Origin: Bisporella sp. PMI_857
Taxonomy: Eukaryota > Ascomycota > Leotiomycetes > Helotiales > Helotiaceae
NCBI GenBank assembly: GCA_021307315.1
Contig: JAJSPD010000025.1
Span: 124,001-188,000, forward strand
Direction of reading: 5' to 3'
DNA length: 64,000 nucleotides
The notes beneath the pieces are model-generated. The model had not been told where the DNA came from. It searched no databases and saw nothing but the letters and a program-made list of their open reading frames with translations. The number at the start of each line of letters is the position of its first letter. The stretch's first letter is position 1. Of the stretch, positions 34,852 through 46,404 are shown one piece after another. A program made the translations under genes and the position numbers.

Positions 34852-37800
34852 TCACCTTCTCAGCTCCGGCAAACCACTCTCGACATCTTGACTCATTCTT
34901 ATACGGAATCCCGTTGCAGCCCTTTCCATCGGCGGTCGTGCCGCCGACTCCCCCGTCGCTGGGCGGTGTGTATCCCTACTCTTTCTTTCCATCGTAGGGC
35001 CCAGAACCATGTCTAGGTCCAACTTACCAAAGGTCGTAATACTTGCTGCATAGTCATGCTCTACCTTTTCTGATCGTGCCCCTATAGCTTTCACCTTGCC
35101 CCGGAGCCATCTGAAGAACTCGCCAATATCATCTAAGAGGAGTGCGATCAGGATGAGCGGGATCGAGATTGCAAAGCCAATGCCAAACATGTACTTGCTC
35201 ACATAACTCAGCGGCAGGCTCTCCCCTCCGGCTGGAAATTCACGGATGTTGATGGTAAAGAATGATGCGATGAAACTAAGTGGCAAGAAGATGATCGTGA
35301 CAATGGTGAACAAGATAATGGTTTGCGACTGTCGAGCTGTTCCCACTGCCTGGTCTCTCGTGAAACGTGCCTCAAAAGCATTGGCGTGCTTCTGCTTCAA
35401 ATCCAGCATGTCTGTTATACTTTTGTAGATACGCTCAGCCTGTTTGTCCATTCGATCAAGATCTTTTAAACTGGTCCTTATGCCTTTTATTTGCTCTTCA
35501 AACCGGCGCTTGACATCACGTTGCGAGGTCTGCTCGTCTCGATAAATGTCACAAACGGCAGCTTGTAGGTCCGGCAACACAACAAGTTGATCTTCAAGTA
35601 CTTTTGCAATCATGTTGAGCTCGTCACGGATATCCTTTGTCTCAGCTAAAAGGTCAGTTTCTTGGCCAATGTCGAGAAGTTTATCGACAAATAAAGGCCC
35701 ACGCATGAATTCCTCAAATTTGAACCTCTCTTCATGTGCATCCTGCTCGCCTACATTACTGTCTGGCTCCAAATATTTGGCGAATCGATTTGGTCGTCTG
35801 TGATGTTGCAGCCAGGCTGATGCTTGTGCTGAGGCAGCGTTAAACTCTTTGAAGAGTATAGTTTCACGATCCGTGGCATTGCCAATTGACGACTCGAACA
35901 TGTCAAGAAACTGATATTCATCGTCGCCCATACGATGACGACTAAAGACACCACTACAACGATTCGTTATCGTCATGGCAAGGTCGAAGACAGAGTCTAC
36001 AGGGTCACGAGTCTTGGAGTTGATATCTTCAATGATGCTGTCGAGTACATTGAGCGGATCGTTTTTCGGCTGTTGCCATCTTTGAGGAAAGGATGTAACA
36101 ACTAGATCCTTACCTAGTATCCACATCCACAACTGGTCGACCATAACTACTTTCGGATCGCAATCTTCAGTTGAAGGATCTTTTCCTCTTAATTGGTAGC
36201 GATAAACAACTTGATCAACATCCCGGCTACCAGTGTCAATATTATGGTAAAACGACTGATCCAAAGTACGCCTTATATGAAGGGAAACAGTAGAAGAGGC
36301 AAGATGCGCTCTGATCAGCATTTCATCATATGTATCAGCTTTCCTCAGACGTAGTCGTGGCTTTTGTAGTGTCATTTCTGCTCGTTTTATAGCGTCGTGC
36401 ATTTCCTGACGTCGGCGGCTGGTTTCAAAATGGAGATACGGCATGAAAGTGAAGACATTTCCCTTATTGACGTGGAACGCATCTTTTCGGCCCGGTGATC
36501 CAAAGGAGTGTGAGTGCTTGCCTTCTAAGGAATAACTCGTCTTTCTGTTCTGACGCCTTGTGGGAGTTTCTGTCCCAATTTTGGGAGACTTGTTTCCCTT
36601 ATTGGCGGCTTTCTTGCCTTTCTCCTTTTGTCCACCCTTCGCATTTTCTTTCCCGCCAAGTTGTGGGGACTTTGATCCCTCGGCTCGCGTCTCCTTAGAA
36701 GGACTGCGCTTGCTGGAAGGTGATTTTGTAGTTCCGCTGTTTTGCGATTGTGCATGCTCACCTCCATTGATCACAATGAGAGGCGTTCGGGTTTGCTCTG
36801 CTGCAGATTCTTCCGCCTCTGACTCCAGCGCAAGTTGCGCTCGTGGAGTGCTTTGACATAGAGGCCTCATGAAATGCGAGTGGCTCTGCTGCCCACGATG
36901 CTGATGGCTGAAGGATCTTTCCAGCGCTTTGAAACCTTCGACATCGCTTGCTCCTTGCTCGATGAACACCTTTGATAGGAGTGCTTCTACCCAGGCCATA
37001 TTGTTCGCTGGGAGGTGAATCCACCGAAACTTTACAGCTTTATCTTCAGGTAGAATTGCCTTTGCTGGCTTCCGTGGGTTTAGAGAATCTTTACCATATA
37101 ACAGCTCAAATACAGTCTGCCTCTGGACTCTGTTATCGTTTCGAAAATTCCCAAAGTCAACAATGGTCGTGTGAAATCCATTGCATGCACCGAGGGCATC
37201 TTCGGATAGTGAGTCGAGTTGATTACACGGGGCCAACAAACTGACGATGTCTTTGTGTTTTTCCTGGGCCGCTCGAAGGAATGGCGTGAATCCGAAGTTG
37301 TCTCTAGTTACTCTTTTGAGACCTTTATGCTTCAGTAAGGCCTGCACAACTTCCAGTTTTCCGCCGTGAGCCGCAAGATGTAGCGGCGTCATTCCATTCA
37401 GCAGTTTGGCATTAACTTCAGCGCCAGCTTGCAGCAGGACACGTACGATCTCGCTTGAGCCATATCCTTTTTCACATGTGTTGTGAAGAGGCGTCCAGCC
37501 TCCATCGCTTTTGGCATTAACTGTAGCGCCGTACTTCAAAAGCATTTCCACGATGTCGCTTCTGTCATGCCTCGCAGCAATATGAAGACTTGTTTTGTCT
37601 CGATACTCCACAGCATTGACATGGGCCTTCGCGCCTCGTGGCCTACTCAAGAATTGTTCCGCCAATTTGATTTTTCCAGTAGAACATGCCCAGTGTAACG
37701 GAGTTCTCTTCAAATCATCTGTTCCAGCGGCTCCATCGAGCGGTATATCCTGGCTTAACAAGAGTTGTATGACCTCGTCACCCCAGTCGCATTGTTTGTC

Positions 37801-38295
37801 CGCTGCCAGATTACACAATATATTTCGTCCTTTCTTATCTTTGGCATTACAGTCGGCGCCTTTTTGTATCAATAGGTTGAGAATATGCCAATGATTCCTC
37901 CATGCCGCCCACATTAGAGCCGTCCTCCCTTTCTTATCTCTGGTCTCGCGGTCAGCTCCGTGAGCCAGAAGCAGCTGGACAATGGCGACATGGTTGCGCT
38001 CAACTGCTCGAAGCAATGGTGACAATCTGTTTATATCCGGATTGTTTGGCTGTGCTCCTTGACTTAGTAGATATTGTGTTGCTGCAACTTTGCCTTTTTC
38101 TGAGCTTCGCATCAACCCGATGCGCAAGAAGTTCCCGCTGAACTGATTTCTAGTTCGAGCTGCTTCTACAATTTCGCGCAATTTCTCTGTATCATCACTC
38201 TCCACCGCGCGCAACAGTTGAGGTTCCAGTCTCTCATTGTGATCGGTAGACCTTGACCTCGATCGCGTTAGTCCTTCAGCCTGCACTTGCGCCAT
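34852..38295 (-). CDS. Ankyrin-repeat protein with C-terminal CorA-like membrane domain
   Basis: 1,147 aa in one frame. Residues about 25-400 hold roughly ten ankyrin repeats (for example KGRTALMWAAWRNHWHILNL, DGGWTPLHNTCEKG, NGMTPLHLAAHGGKLEVVQ). Residues about 480-600 are low complexity and Lys/Ser-rich. From about 650 to 1080 the sequence follows the fungal CorA-like family: a long helical region, a coiled-coil segment (AEIKGIRTSLKDLDRMDKQA-like), then two membrane helices near 988-1015 and 1031-1056 separated by FTINIREFPAGGESLP. The canonical GMN of true Mg2+ channels is not seen, so transport is unproven. The last 75 residues are polar. GTAAGT near 35030 could be a donor that trims the tail. 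This architecture is common in Pezizomycotina, with no settled role. Confidence 0.85.
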   Translation of the reverse strand: MAQVQAEGLTRSRSRSTDHNERLEPQLLRAVESDDTEKLREIVEAARTRNQFSGNFLRIGLMRSSEKGKVAATQYLLSQGAQPNNPDINRLSPLLRAVERNHVAIVQLLLAHGADRETRDKKGRTALMWAAWRNHWHILNLLIQKGADCNAKDKKGRNILCNLAADKQCDWGDEVIQLLLSQDIPLDGAAGTDDLKRTPLHWACSTGKIKLAEQFLSRPRGAKAHVNAVEYRDKTSLHIAARHDRSDIVEMLLKYGATVNAKSDGGWTPLHNTCEKGYGSSEIVRVLLQAGAEVNAKLLNGMTPLHLAAHGGKLEVVQALLKHKGLKRVTRDNFGFTPFLRAAQEKHKDIVSLLAPCNQLDSLSEDALGACNGFHTTIVDFGNFRNDNRVQRQTVFELLYGKDSLNPRKPAKAILPEDKAVKFRWIHLPANNMAWVEALLSKVFIEQGASDVEGFKALERSFSHQHRGQQSHSHFMRPLCQSTPRAQLALESEAEESAAEQTRTPLIVINGGEHAQSQNSGTTKSPSSKRSPSKETRAEGSKSPQLGGKENAKGGQKEKGKKAANKGNKSPKIGTETPTRRQNRKTSYSLEGKHSHSFGSPGRKDAFHVNKGNVFTFMPYLHFETSRRRQEMHDAIKRAEMTLQKPRLRLRKADTYDEMLIRAHLASSTVSLHIRRTLDQSFYHNIDTGSRDVDQVVYRYQLRGKDPSTEDCDPKVVMVDQLWMWILGKDLVVTSFPQRWQQPKNDPLNVLDSIIEDINSKTRDPVDSVFDLAMTITNRCSGVFSRHRMGDDEYQFLDMFESSIGNATDRETILFKEFNAASAQASAWLQHHRRPNRFAKYLEPDSNVGEQDAHEERFKFEEFMRGPLFVDKLLDIGQETDLLAETKDIRDELNMIAKVLEDQLVVLPDLQAAVCDIYRDEQTSQRDVKRRFEEQIKGIRTSLKDLDRMDKQAERIYKSITDMLDLKQKHANAFEARFTRDQAVGTARQSQTIILFTIVTIIFLPLSFIASFFTINIREFPAGGESLPLSYVSKYMFGIGFAISIPLILIALLLDDIGEFFRWLRGKVKAIGARSEKVEHDYAASITTFGKLDLDMVLGPTMERKSRDTHRPATGESAARPPMERAATGFRIRMSQDVESGLPELRR

Positions 38296-39322
38296 CTTCT
38301 ACCAAACATTTCTGGGTTCTTATGGCTGGTAGATAATCATATCAAGAGTTGCAATATCAATAACCATTTTGCATATGTCGGTTCATACACTCTGCCATTC
38401 CCACAGAGAGAGGAGCGGTTGAACATTGTCCAAAACGGCGTGACAAGAGCTATTCTGGAGGTGCATATGGCAACCTGCCGTTGCCAAGCCCAAATTTTCG
38501 CTGATCAGAAAGCTCCATTAAGTCTATCGCCGACTCAATGACAATGGAAGAGCGGATTGGGGGCGAAATTGTCGCGAGATATTTTCACTATGCGCTAAAT
38601 CATTATAACTTTCGGAGACATCCGAAATATTCGCTCTTTGAAATATTTAAAGATGGTAGGTAGCCATGGGGCTTCGGAGGCTTCGGGGCCTTCGGAACAA
38701 GGCCCCTCCTCAATTAAATTGGTACACACACTTCACACGCAGCAAATATTGATAAAGGCGGTAATTAATATGTAGTTATTCTTCAGGTATACATAGGCTT
38801 TGAACTTAAGACTTGATGTACTTTTAAATTGACAGTCAATTAATCAAGCTACAAAGTTTCAGTGTTTCAGCCATGGTTGCTACTTGAATGTCAACTTTAT
38901 AGAGAGCTACGTCAATATTGTGTACGCCAATTTTACTGGCATTCACGAGTCCCTATATTTCCTTCCTTGTCATAGTCCACCAGCCTATTCATCCCTTCAT
39001 CCGAAGATGACGCTTAATTTCGGAATTGATCTTGGGCATTTCATCGAGTCTATGTGCTCAGCTAAACGTCCTCAACGCCATCCAGCCCCTGGTGCAATGC
39101 TTTAGCATTTCTAAGCGCTGGTCCCCAAAGTGGGAACTGATTTGTGCTTTGCAGAAGCTTGTGCTTGTCTTGGTTAATCTACAAGATCCTGGCGGATGAT
39201 AAAAGAGCCTAACTGGCCTAAACCCTCAGTTTTCTTCTTTGTTGTGTTGTGCAACGCAAGAACAGAATGATATAGACATGGCAGAAAGTTATATATCGCT
39301 GCCTATAAGCGATTTTGAGGCT
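38296..39322. other. Intergenic between two ankyrin genes, with a CTTCGG-rich patch
   Basis: Should include the promoter of the ankyrin-CorA gene. At about 38670-38702 a short GC-rich patch repeats CTTCGG three times between GGGGC and GGCCCC. The rest is AT-rich with no gene seen. Confidence 0.5.
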
Positions 39323-40846
39323 TCAAGCTGGCTCCCAAGGTGGACAAATAGACATATATCCAGCATCCCATTTAACACACTCGGCGATTTCCACTGCGGC
39401 AAAATCAAGATCAGTATAAGTCAAATTATAATGCTTCCCTAGTCACTCACATGGTGTCTTCCCGCTCTTGTCTTTCAAATTGGGATTGGCTCCGTGGTCC
39501 AGAAGAAGGCGAAGATGAAGCATAGGATTGTGTGGATCTGTATATCCCCAAGATGACCTTCCTCTGCTATCTGCTGCCATGAGAGCCGAATGAAGCGGAG
39601 TTCTGCCATTACCATCCCTGCCATCAATATCCAGTCCTCTTTCCAGTAGAAGGGTTAGGATTTCCTCAAAATCTTTTCTATCTTGTATGTCTAGAGTGTT
39701 ATGTCCTCTCATTTTTGGGTGCTTCAACATAGCCCATCGATGTATCAGATCAGTCTCTACATCCAGACCAGCCCTAGTTTTTGCTCCATTCTGTAGCAGC
39801 AGACGTATGATGCTGAACATGTTAGGTCTATGATCTTCCATCGATCGATCGTTGATGGCCGAGTCTAATGCAGTCAAACCTTCATTATCCCACTCAGTTT
39901 TGGATACATGATTGACATCTACACCACGTTCGAGTAACAATTTCACAACTTCGAAGCGTCCATAATAAGTCGCATCATGAAGAGCGGTGAACATGCCAGC
40001 GTAAGCATTAGCGCCGGCGTCCAGAAGAGCTCTAACAGCTATTGCATTTCCTATCTTGGCTGCACCCCGTATGGGTGTGAATTTGTTACACGGGCATTCA
40101 ATATTGATATCTGCGCCTAAACCCTTCAGATATCTCATCATTTCCGGTTGGTCATTTAAGATCGCCGTTAGAATTGGACTCTCATGACAGACTCCTTCTG
40201 TAATACCTTCACTGAGGTGATTGATCGAGAATCCCGCCTTGTGTAAGAGATCCACGATCTTCGTGGAGTTTTGCCTGGCTGCTATATGCAACGCGGTTCC
40301 CTGGGAACCACCGTCATCATTCTTTCCGCCTCTCCGGAGAATAAGTTGCACAATCGATTGCTTCTTAGACTTGACAGCTGCTTGGAGTGAAAATCCTATA
40401 CTCCCGTATGAACAACCATTCACAGTCGCTCCTCGCTCCAATAATTCAGGTATTGCTGCTTCTTGGCCAAAGTAGGCTGCAAAGAAAAGTGCGTGATCCA
40501 AACCCAACTTATTGATTACTGCTGGACCAGATAGTATTGCCTTGACTGCGATGCGATTTCCCGAACCAGCAGCCAGACTCAGTCCGATAGTTGTCTGCCT
40601 AGTTCCCAGTGGATGGGCTTCTCCAGCTGATGACCGATATCGAATGCAGAGCGCAATGAGCGTCTTCTTGACACTCTCAGTCCTCACAACTATTTCTCTC
40701 GTTCGATAATCAAAACTGCCTAAGCTCTCCAGAAGGCCATGCCATAAGGCTTCGTCATACTCCTTGACCTCTCCAAAGTAGCTGCTCAACCCTGCAGTTC
40801 CATCGTCATGCACGATGAAATGCCTACATATAGTTGAGGCATCCAT
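39323..40846 (-). CDS. Ankyrin-repeat protein
   Basis: Exons 40846-39452... ending at 39451, and 39393-39323, give about 488 aa. The intron 39394-39450 (GTGAGT...CGCAG) restores the last repeat as GKTPLEIAEC; without it the frame stops within two codons. About nine ankyrin repeats run from residue 90 to the end (for example GTALHIAARQNSTKIVDLLH, YAGMFTALHDATYYGRFEVV, NGRTPLHSALMAADSRG). The first 85 residues are a non-repeat helical region (ASTICRHFIVHDDGTAG). No NACHT, kinase or F-box is visible. Ankyrin repeats bind other proteins; the partner is unknown. It is on the same strand as the ankyrin-CorA gene and about 1 kb from it. Confidence 0.85.
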
Positions 40847-41387
40847 AAGAGATATATTTAACAGATTTTTAAGAATCTGAGAGTATGAGATGCCAACCCT
40901 TCCGTAATTTATTGCCTGGAGAATGGCTCAACTTTCTCGGCGAGCAGACACCGATCTTGGCTCAGCCTCTCGCCCCACACTTAGGCTTCCTTTGGCTATT
41001 TTAATCATATCACCTGAACCTAATTTGTTATGCGCTCTTTGCCCAAATCACCAAGTTTCTGGCATGAACTGATTTCAATAAAACGATGGAGAAAGCTAGA
41101 CTGAGCCTTCAGTCATATTCGCGGACGGACCGCTGTCCTAGTTCATGACTTTCGCTTAACCCCTGAGCCGCGTAAAGTCTCAATCAAAACGATGGTTCTT
41201 GAACAAAATATCAATCGTACGCTCCATTTAGTGGTGACTCTTTAATTTGCTAGCGTTCCAATTCCAAATGCAATTCCAATTTCAGACCTATAAACGCCAC
41301 CTGAACAAGCTCAAGTTCAGACGCCAAAATGCAGCTCCCAGACAAACACCGTTGATGCGGACCATAATCCGTTAACTGCGATTATGC
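40847..41387. promoter_or_regulatory. Intergenic: promoter side of the ankyrin gene
   Basis: 541 bp upstream of the ankyrin start. No motif or gene recognised. Confidence 0.4.
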
Positions 41388-41751
41388 AATAAAGCGCTTG
41401 CCTTCATTCTTCGACGACTCCTCATAGGAAGAAAATGCATCCTTAGTCGTATAAGACTCCTTCTTAGACTCCTCTGCCTTCTTGGTCCCGACATCAACAG
41501 GATCCTTAATCTACTCCCTCTCAGCACCCGTTCCAAGCGCGTTATACCATTCATTCGCAAATCTTCTTATACCCCACGTCCTTCGGATGTTTATCATCAC
41601 CGAATTTATTCTCCTTTAGCAGCTTCCCCATATCCACCAAAAGAATATGCTTCCCCTTCTCCCCCCCTTTCCTCCACCACTGGAGCCATGCCAAGTTCGA
41701 CACTCTTGGGATCAAATTATGTTCAAATCTATAAAATAGAAAACTTACCAA
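41388..41751 (-). pseudogene. C-terminal fragment of a GDSL/SGNH hydrolase
   Basis: The frame reads GKHILLVDMGKLLKENKFGD then DKHPKDVGYKKICE. That matches the end of SGNH esterases, where DxxHP carries the catalytic Asp and His; both are still present. One extra base near 41548 shifts the frame; after it EWYNALGTGAERE and a Lys/Ser-rich tail continue, with one internal stop. No N-terminal part with the GDS serine block is found upstream. It is a truncated and frameshifted relic. Confidence 0.6.
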
Positions 41752-42478
41752 ATTTTCCGACCAACTTATTTACTCAACAGAGCATGCTTATTGCTGATAG
41801 GAGAAACTCAACATTCCATATAACTATGAAAAACGTCAATTCAGCTCCATCTGAAGCAAATTCTATCTTTCCCCTCCAGAATTAACAGATGCATGGAAAT
41901 GTAGCTGCCGAAACTGAGCCGAGGTTTCTAAATGGTTTCCCCAACCATCGATGCAGAATTCCTTTCCTACTCTAGTTTCAGAGAGACGAATATAGCTCAG
42001 CAGCACTCATCTGAGACCGACCATGGGATATTTCTTACCCTAGAAACGCAAAGGCAACCAATGAATGTAGAGCAGGAATACATGCAGCCGCAACTCCCGA
42101 ACAGCCGTACAGTGCTTGTCAAGGTGCTCTATGGGAAAGCCAGAATTCTAGTTATGCAGGTTGTACTAGAGAAGAAGCTGGGCCACATTCTCTTAGATCA
42201 ATAGAGCGGGTCTCAAGCAGGGGGTCCTCATTTGTCTGTTCGTTCATTGTGCAACTCTCATTGGCGGATCATCCGCAAAATAAGGTTCTTCCAAGAAGGC
42301 TGTGATATATCCCATTTGAGCAAGATTAGAAATCCAATTCGTTTGAACCTGAAGGTCTATCTTCCAATAATATAAATACCGATATATGTCCAGTCACCCA
42401 GAGCCTCTATCCTTTCTGTTATGAGACCTTTCTCCCTTCAGAATACTCCGACGCAGATTTCGAGTTATCTCCATCAAT
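41752..42478. other. Intergenic: promoter of the NmrA-like gene
   Basis: A 90-codon plus frame at 41932-42204 has no recognisable domain and is left unannotated. The last 120 bp before 42479 should hold the core promoter and leader. Confidence 0.4.
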
Positions 42479-43539
42479 ATGGCCGCTACACTGATCCGCA
42501 ATGTGGTCGTTATTGGGGCCGGCGGTAGTCTTGGTCCAGCTGTCTTGAAGGCTTTCGATTCTCACTTCGTTGTTACTATCATATCACGACAATCTTCGAC
42601 ATCGACCTTTGCGGCAAAATACAAAGTCCGCATTGTGGAGGACGACTACCCGACAGCTCAGCTACTAGAGGCATTTAAAAATCAGGATGCCGTCATATCT
42701 CTGATATCCCCTGGGACATCTCAGACCCAGTATCACATCATTGATGCGGCAGTAGAAGCCGGCGTGAAGCGATTTATTCCAGCGGACTTCGGCTACGACA
42801 TAGCGAATGCAAATGCAATCGCTCTCCTGCCTGCTCTTCAAATAAGGGTAGATATTATAAACTACCTGAAAGCTCAGGAGGAGAAAGATATGACTTGGAC
42901 GAATATCACTACCGGTCCATTCTTTGAGTTCGTCATATTTCACTTTCCACTCCTTTCTATATCTAAAAATAACCAAGAGCTGTAAAGCATATTCCAAAGA
43001 AGCATAAATCGTGTTTTTTTTAGCCACCAGGCTGAGTTCCTGCTTGTTAGATGTCTTCTAAAGATTGACACTAATTACACTATAGCTGGGGCCTTACGAA
43101 TGGCTTCACCGGGTTTGATATTCCAAACCGCAAAGCAATGATCTATGATAACGGTGATCAGCCGTTTTCAACAAGCACCGTTATGTTGATTGCAGATGCA
43201 ATAACTAAAACCTTGTTGCGACCAGAGGAGACACGAAACCGCCACATATATGTTTCCTCCTTCACCACAACACAGAACGCAATTCTTGCTACACTGGAGA
43301 AGTATACCGCTGAGCCCTGGGAGGCGACAAGAGTGAGCTCAAAGGGCAAAATTACAGAAGGTCGTGAGATGCTCAAAAATGGGGGAGACAGGAGGGAGGC
43401 GTTAAGGCTGCTGCTATTGGCAGTTCAATACACTGCTGGTAATGGAAGTGATTTCTCAGGCAGAGACTCCAATGAAGTGTTGGATCTGCCAAAGGAGAAT
43501 ATGGATGATGTTATAAAACATTTCCTGGGAGTCCAATGA
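42479..43539 (+). CDS. NmrA-like / isoflavone-reductase-type NAD(P)-binding protein
   Basis: Rossmann-fold protein of the atypical SDR (NmrA/PCBER) group; acts either as a reductase or as an NADP-sensing regulator. Exons 42479-42927 and 43086-43539 encode 300 aa. The N-terminal nucleotide site is VVVIGAGGSLGPAVLKAF. VISLISPGTSQTQYHIIDAA and GVKRFIPADFGYD are family signatures. The intron joins TGPFF to DWGLTNGFTGFDIPNRKA, the usual continuation, which fixes its position. At 158 nt it is longer than most introns here. A lysine-type catalytic site is not obvious, so the substrate cannot be named. The tail-to-tail neighbour is a Zn2Cys6 regulator only 135 bp away. Confidence 0.88.
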
Positions 43540-43674
43540 TCAGGAATTGATAGTTAGACAGTGTCAAATGGTATTTCGTGTTAACTTACCAACCAGAGAT
43601 TAAAATTCTGTATGAGAGAATAGAGCTAAACATATAGAGATGAAGTCGTGCAGTTCCACGTGAACTTACCCTAC

Positions 43675-45095
43675 CTATATATTAAGGTCTGTGATAATCT
43701 TGATAGCCAAGGCAGTATCCCACAGGCCTTCGCGGCGTGGTCGTAATGCCAAAATGCGCTTAGCTTCCTCTCTCAGGGTACGATCGGGACACCGTGTAGC
43801 AACGAAGAACACCGGTGCGATGACACCAACATCAGGAGATAGTACCGGTATCATCATAGCCTCAATCGCTGGATCTTCAACGATCAAGAACTCAGCCCAA
43901 TCCAGGATTTGTTTGAAATCGCCATTGCCAGTTCTGGAATTTATCTCCTCCCGTGGCATTTCATAGGACAACGTCAGCATCAATGTAGCTACAAGGTGGT
44001 GTAATCTGAGCAAAATGGACGCTTTCATATCTTTGGTGTTCATAGGCTTTCCCTGTGTCTGGAGAAAACCTTGAAAGGAGATATGCCATTCCCCGAGTGC
44101 AAAGATCGCATTTTCCCTCCCTTTTTCAAAATTTGCGGCCCGTCCTCCCTGAAGAATTATTTGTGCACATTTTATCATATGGTATTCAGTGCTGAAAGAA
44201 TCTATATTTGTGACTTGGTGTTCCATATGATCCGAAAACATGGTATCGTTAAGACAAGCATACAGACTAGCTTGAGCTTCGTCAAGACATGAGATACTCT
44301 CTAACTGACGAGAATTCAGTCTTTTGAGTTGAGATACTACTAGCGCTTGGCTTATAGGTCGTGTATTATCGATAAAGCAATTTGTGAGGAAACCAAGCCT
44401 CACGAAAATATCGACTATGTCGTGTTTGACTGCTGTTTGGCCAGTATCGTACTGTATATACGAAGAACGTAGGAGGTACAATCCACTCCGGAGGTGTGTT
44501 ACGGCTGATTCTAGCTCCCCTCGCAGACTTTCGAAACAGAAAAGTAATATGCTACACATAAGCGTCATTACAATAGACTGCTCATTCCCTTCTAGCGACT
44601 TCCTCGTCTCTCGAAGAGCCTTGTCGTATTGTAGAAGTGTTACCTCTCGGACGTCCTTCTGGGACTTCGACGTTTGACAACCTAACAAGAAACCCTCATG
44701 AAGTGAGGCGAGAGCTATTGCTGCAGAGCGGAGGGAATGATTCACTTCGCAAGCTTGGAGAACAAGACGATTCCAGAACCTGTACTCAAAATCTCCCGAA
44801 AACTGGCATGATGTCAATGTACGGAACAAGTGAAAAAGGCGATTGCCTTCAACATCGCCCAGAGCCATGGACATTGATCTGCTTAAGACTGGGCGCTCAT
44901 AGCCATCGCATTTGCGCCCCGTGGAGAAGCACTTTTGGCACTCTGGATGTGTCTCATCGCATTTTATTCGCCGAATCCTAAGCGGATGGGTGTTAAGAGC
45001 GTCAAAATTACAAGCACAGAGTTCTAGACTGACCTGCAGGTGATACATCCTGTCTTGACCTTCGGGGCGAATCTTCGGGCCCCCTTTGGTGCCAT
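43675..45095 (-). CDS. Zn2Cys6 fungal transcription factor
   Basis: Exons 45095-45034 and 44977-43675 give 454 aa. The 56-nt intron interrupts the zinc cluster. Spliced, it reads VKTGCITCRIRRIKCDE then CQKCFSTGRKC, giving C-x2-C-x6-C-x6-C-x2-C-x6-C, a complete binuclear cluster near residues 17-43. No linker coiled coil is obvious. The rest is a helical fungal-specific region (SAAIALASLHEGFLLG, SILLFCFESLRGELESAVTH, RHLRSGLYLL-like), typical of the DUF3468 (Fungal_trans_2) group. Its closeness to the NmrA-like gene and to the P450 suggests it may be a local regulator; that is inference. Confidence 0.9.
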
Positions 45096-45292
45096 AGCTT
45101 CTACAACGGATGTGCCACAGTCGTGTTAAGAGGCCTAATAGTCGAAGAGACTCGTGTGTTCAAGTGCTTATAACAATTTATGACTTGAAGCATTTTGCAA
45201 GACCGATACTATGAGCATAAAGGCACATGAGGTTACTTTAAGGTTGGTAAGGAGATGAGGGTCCAGTCCCAAGGCCCACTTTTAATATGCAG

Positions 45293-46404
45293 TCAATCTT
45301 CCGTGAACTCCGAGCCTTTGGCGTTAAGTCCTGTCACACTTGGACTGAGATATAAAAAGATACGGATTTGGCAATGAAGTATTGACGAGAGAAATAAGTA
45401 AGCAATATTACAAAGTGCCATTTGTTGAATTCTAGCTAAGCTTTTACGATTTTCATCATCAAGGCATCGCGTTTGTGTTGGATCACTGGACGATGTGCAA
45501 AGAGCAATATCTACAGCCGTCCGAAAAGCATCCACGAAAGCTCTTTGTGACTCAACTTCCGATGCCAGCTGAATAGCACGAGTTTGGAAGGCAGTCATTT
45601 CCCAAGCCCAGTTTGGAGCGCCTGAAGTGTCCCTGCTGCTCTGGCAGGATTATTGTATTCTCGGAGAATTCCCGTACACGGGATTTCTGGGTCCTGATTC
45701 TGTGAATATGGCATAGCATCAATGACCTCCAGTCTGCATGGAAACCATGGGGCGTTACTGAATTCTTGCTCGAGGGTGCCTTAAATTTGTTGCTGTAATC
45801 GGGATCGGGCTCTGCAATGCACATATAGAACGACTTGGTATCCAAATCGCAGCCGTCAGCTGCGTTCCAATTGTAGGATGAATTTGTGTCTCCGTACTCA
45901 TGCAAGAACAGCATATTGGTGCTGGGAGCGTAGCATATATCTACCAGTGTGGGAGGATTGAAGCCAAGTCCGTAAGGAGCAGCAGTGGGATGTAATGCTA
46001 GGACGTACCACGAGACATGGGTAGCCTTGCAGATATCATATTCATGAGTCGCTGCACATAAGCTGTCCATAAAATCCCCCACAGGGTCGTAAGCCAAAGA
46101 CGTTCAGACGCATATTAACGGAGAAAATTTTATGGAGATCTTCAGTATAAATGTCGCACCCGCCGGCGTGGATGACCAGCCATTTGTTCGTGTCGCGCTT
46201 TGGGGTCGGTATTTTATAGATGACATAGCCGCAATCCATGCGTTTCCAACCGTCCCCAATAGAGGCTTCGAGACCGCGACGGCTAGCATCGGAGGCGAGC
46301 GAGTTATTATAGAAGGTTAGGTGTCCAGTGTAGCAATCGCAATTCGGCACGCTGGTGCGGACACTGCCTATAAGCCAGCATAATGCAAAGATTTTAATAC
46401 TCAT
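45293..46404 (-). CDS. Cys-containing secreted protein, gene model unresolved
   Basis: Three open blocks on the minus strand belong together but not in one frame: about 46404-46050, 46097-45552 and 45598-45293. The ATG at 46404 opens a signal peptide (MSIKIFALCWLIGSVRTS), then a Cys-containing mature part (NCDCYTGHLTFYNN, MDCGYVIYKIPT, VIHAGGCDIY). The second block has LCAATHEYDICKATHVSWYV, TLVDICYAP and ADGCDLDTKSFYMCIAEPDPDYS. The third is helical with three cysteines. Candidate introns exist (for example 58 nt ending TATGTGCAG near 46055; about 39 nt ending CCTGCCAG near 45640), but donor sites are weak. It is either a three-exon gene or a recently frameshifted one. I recognise no family. 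Confidence 0.45.

Noticed and set aside
41932..42204. 90-codon frame upstream of the NmrA-like gene
   Set aside because: No recognisable content; lies in the expected promoter region.
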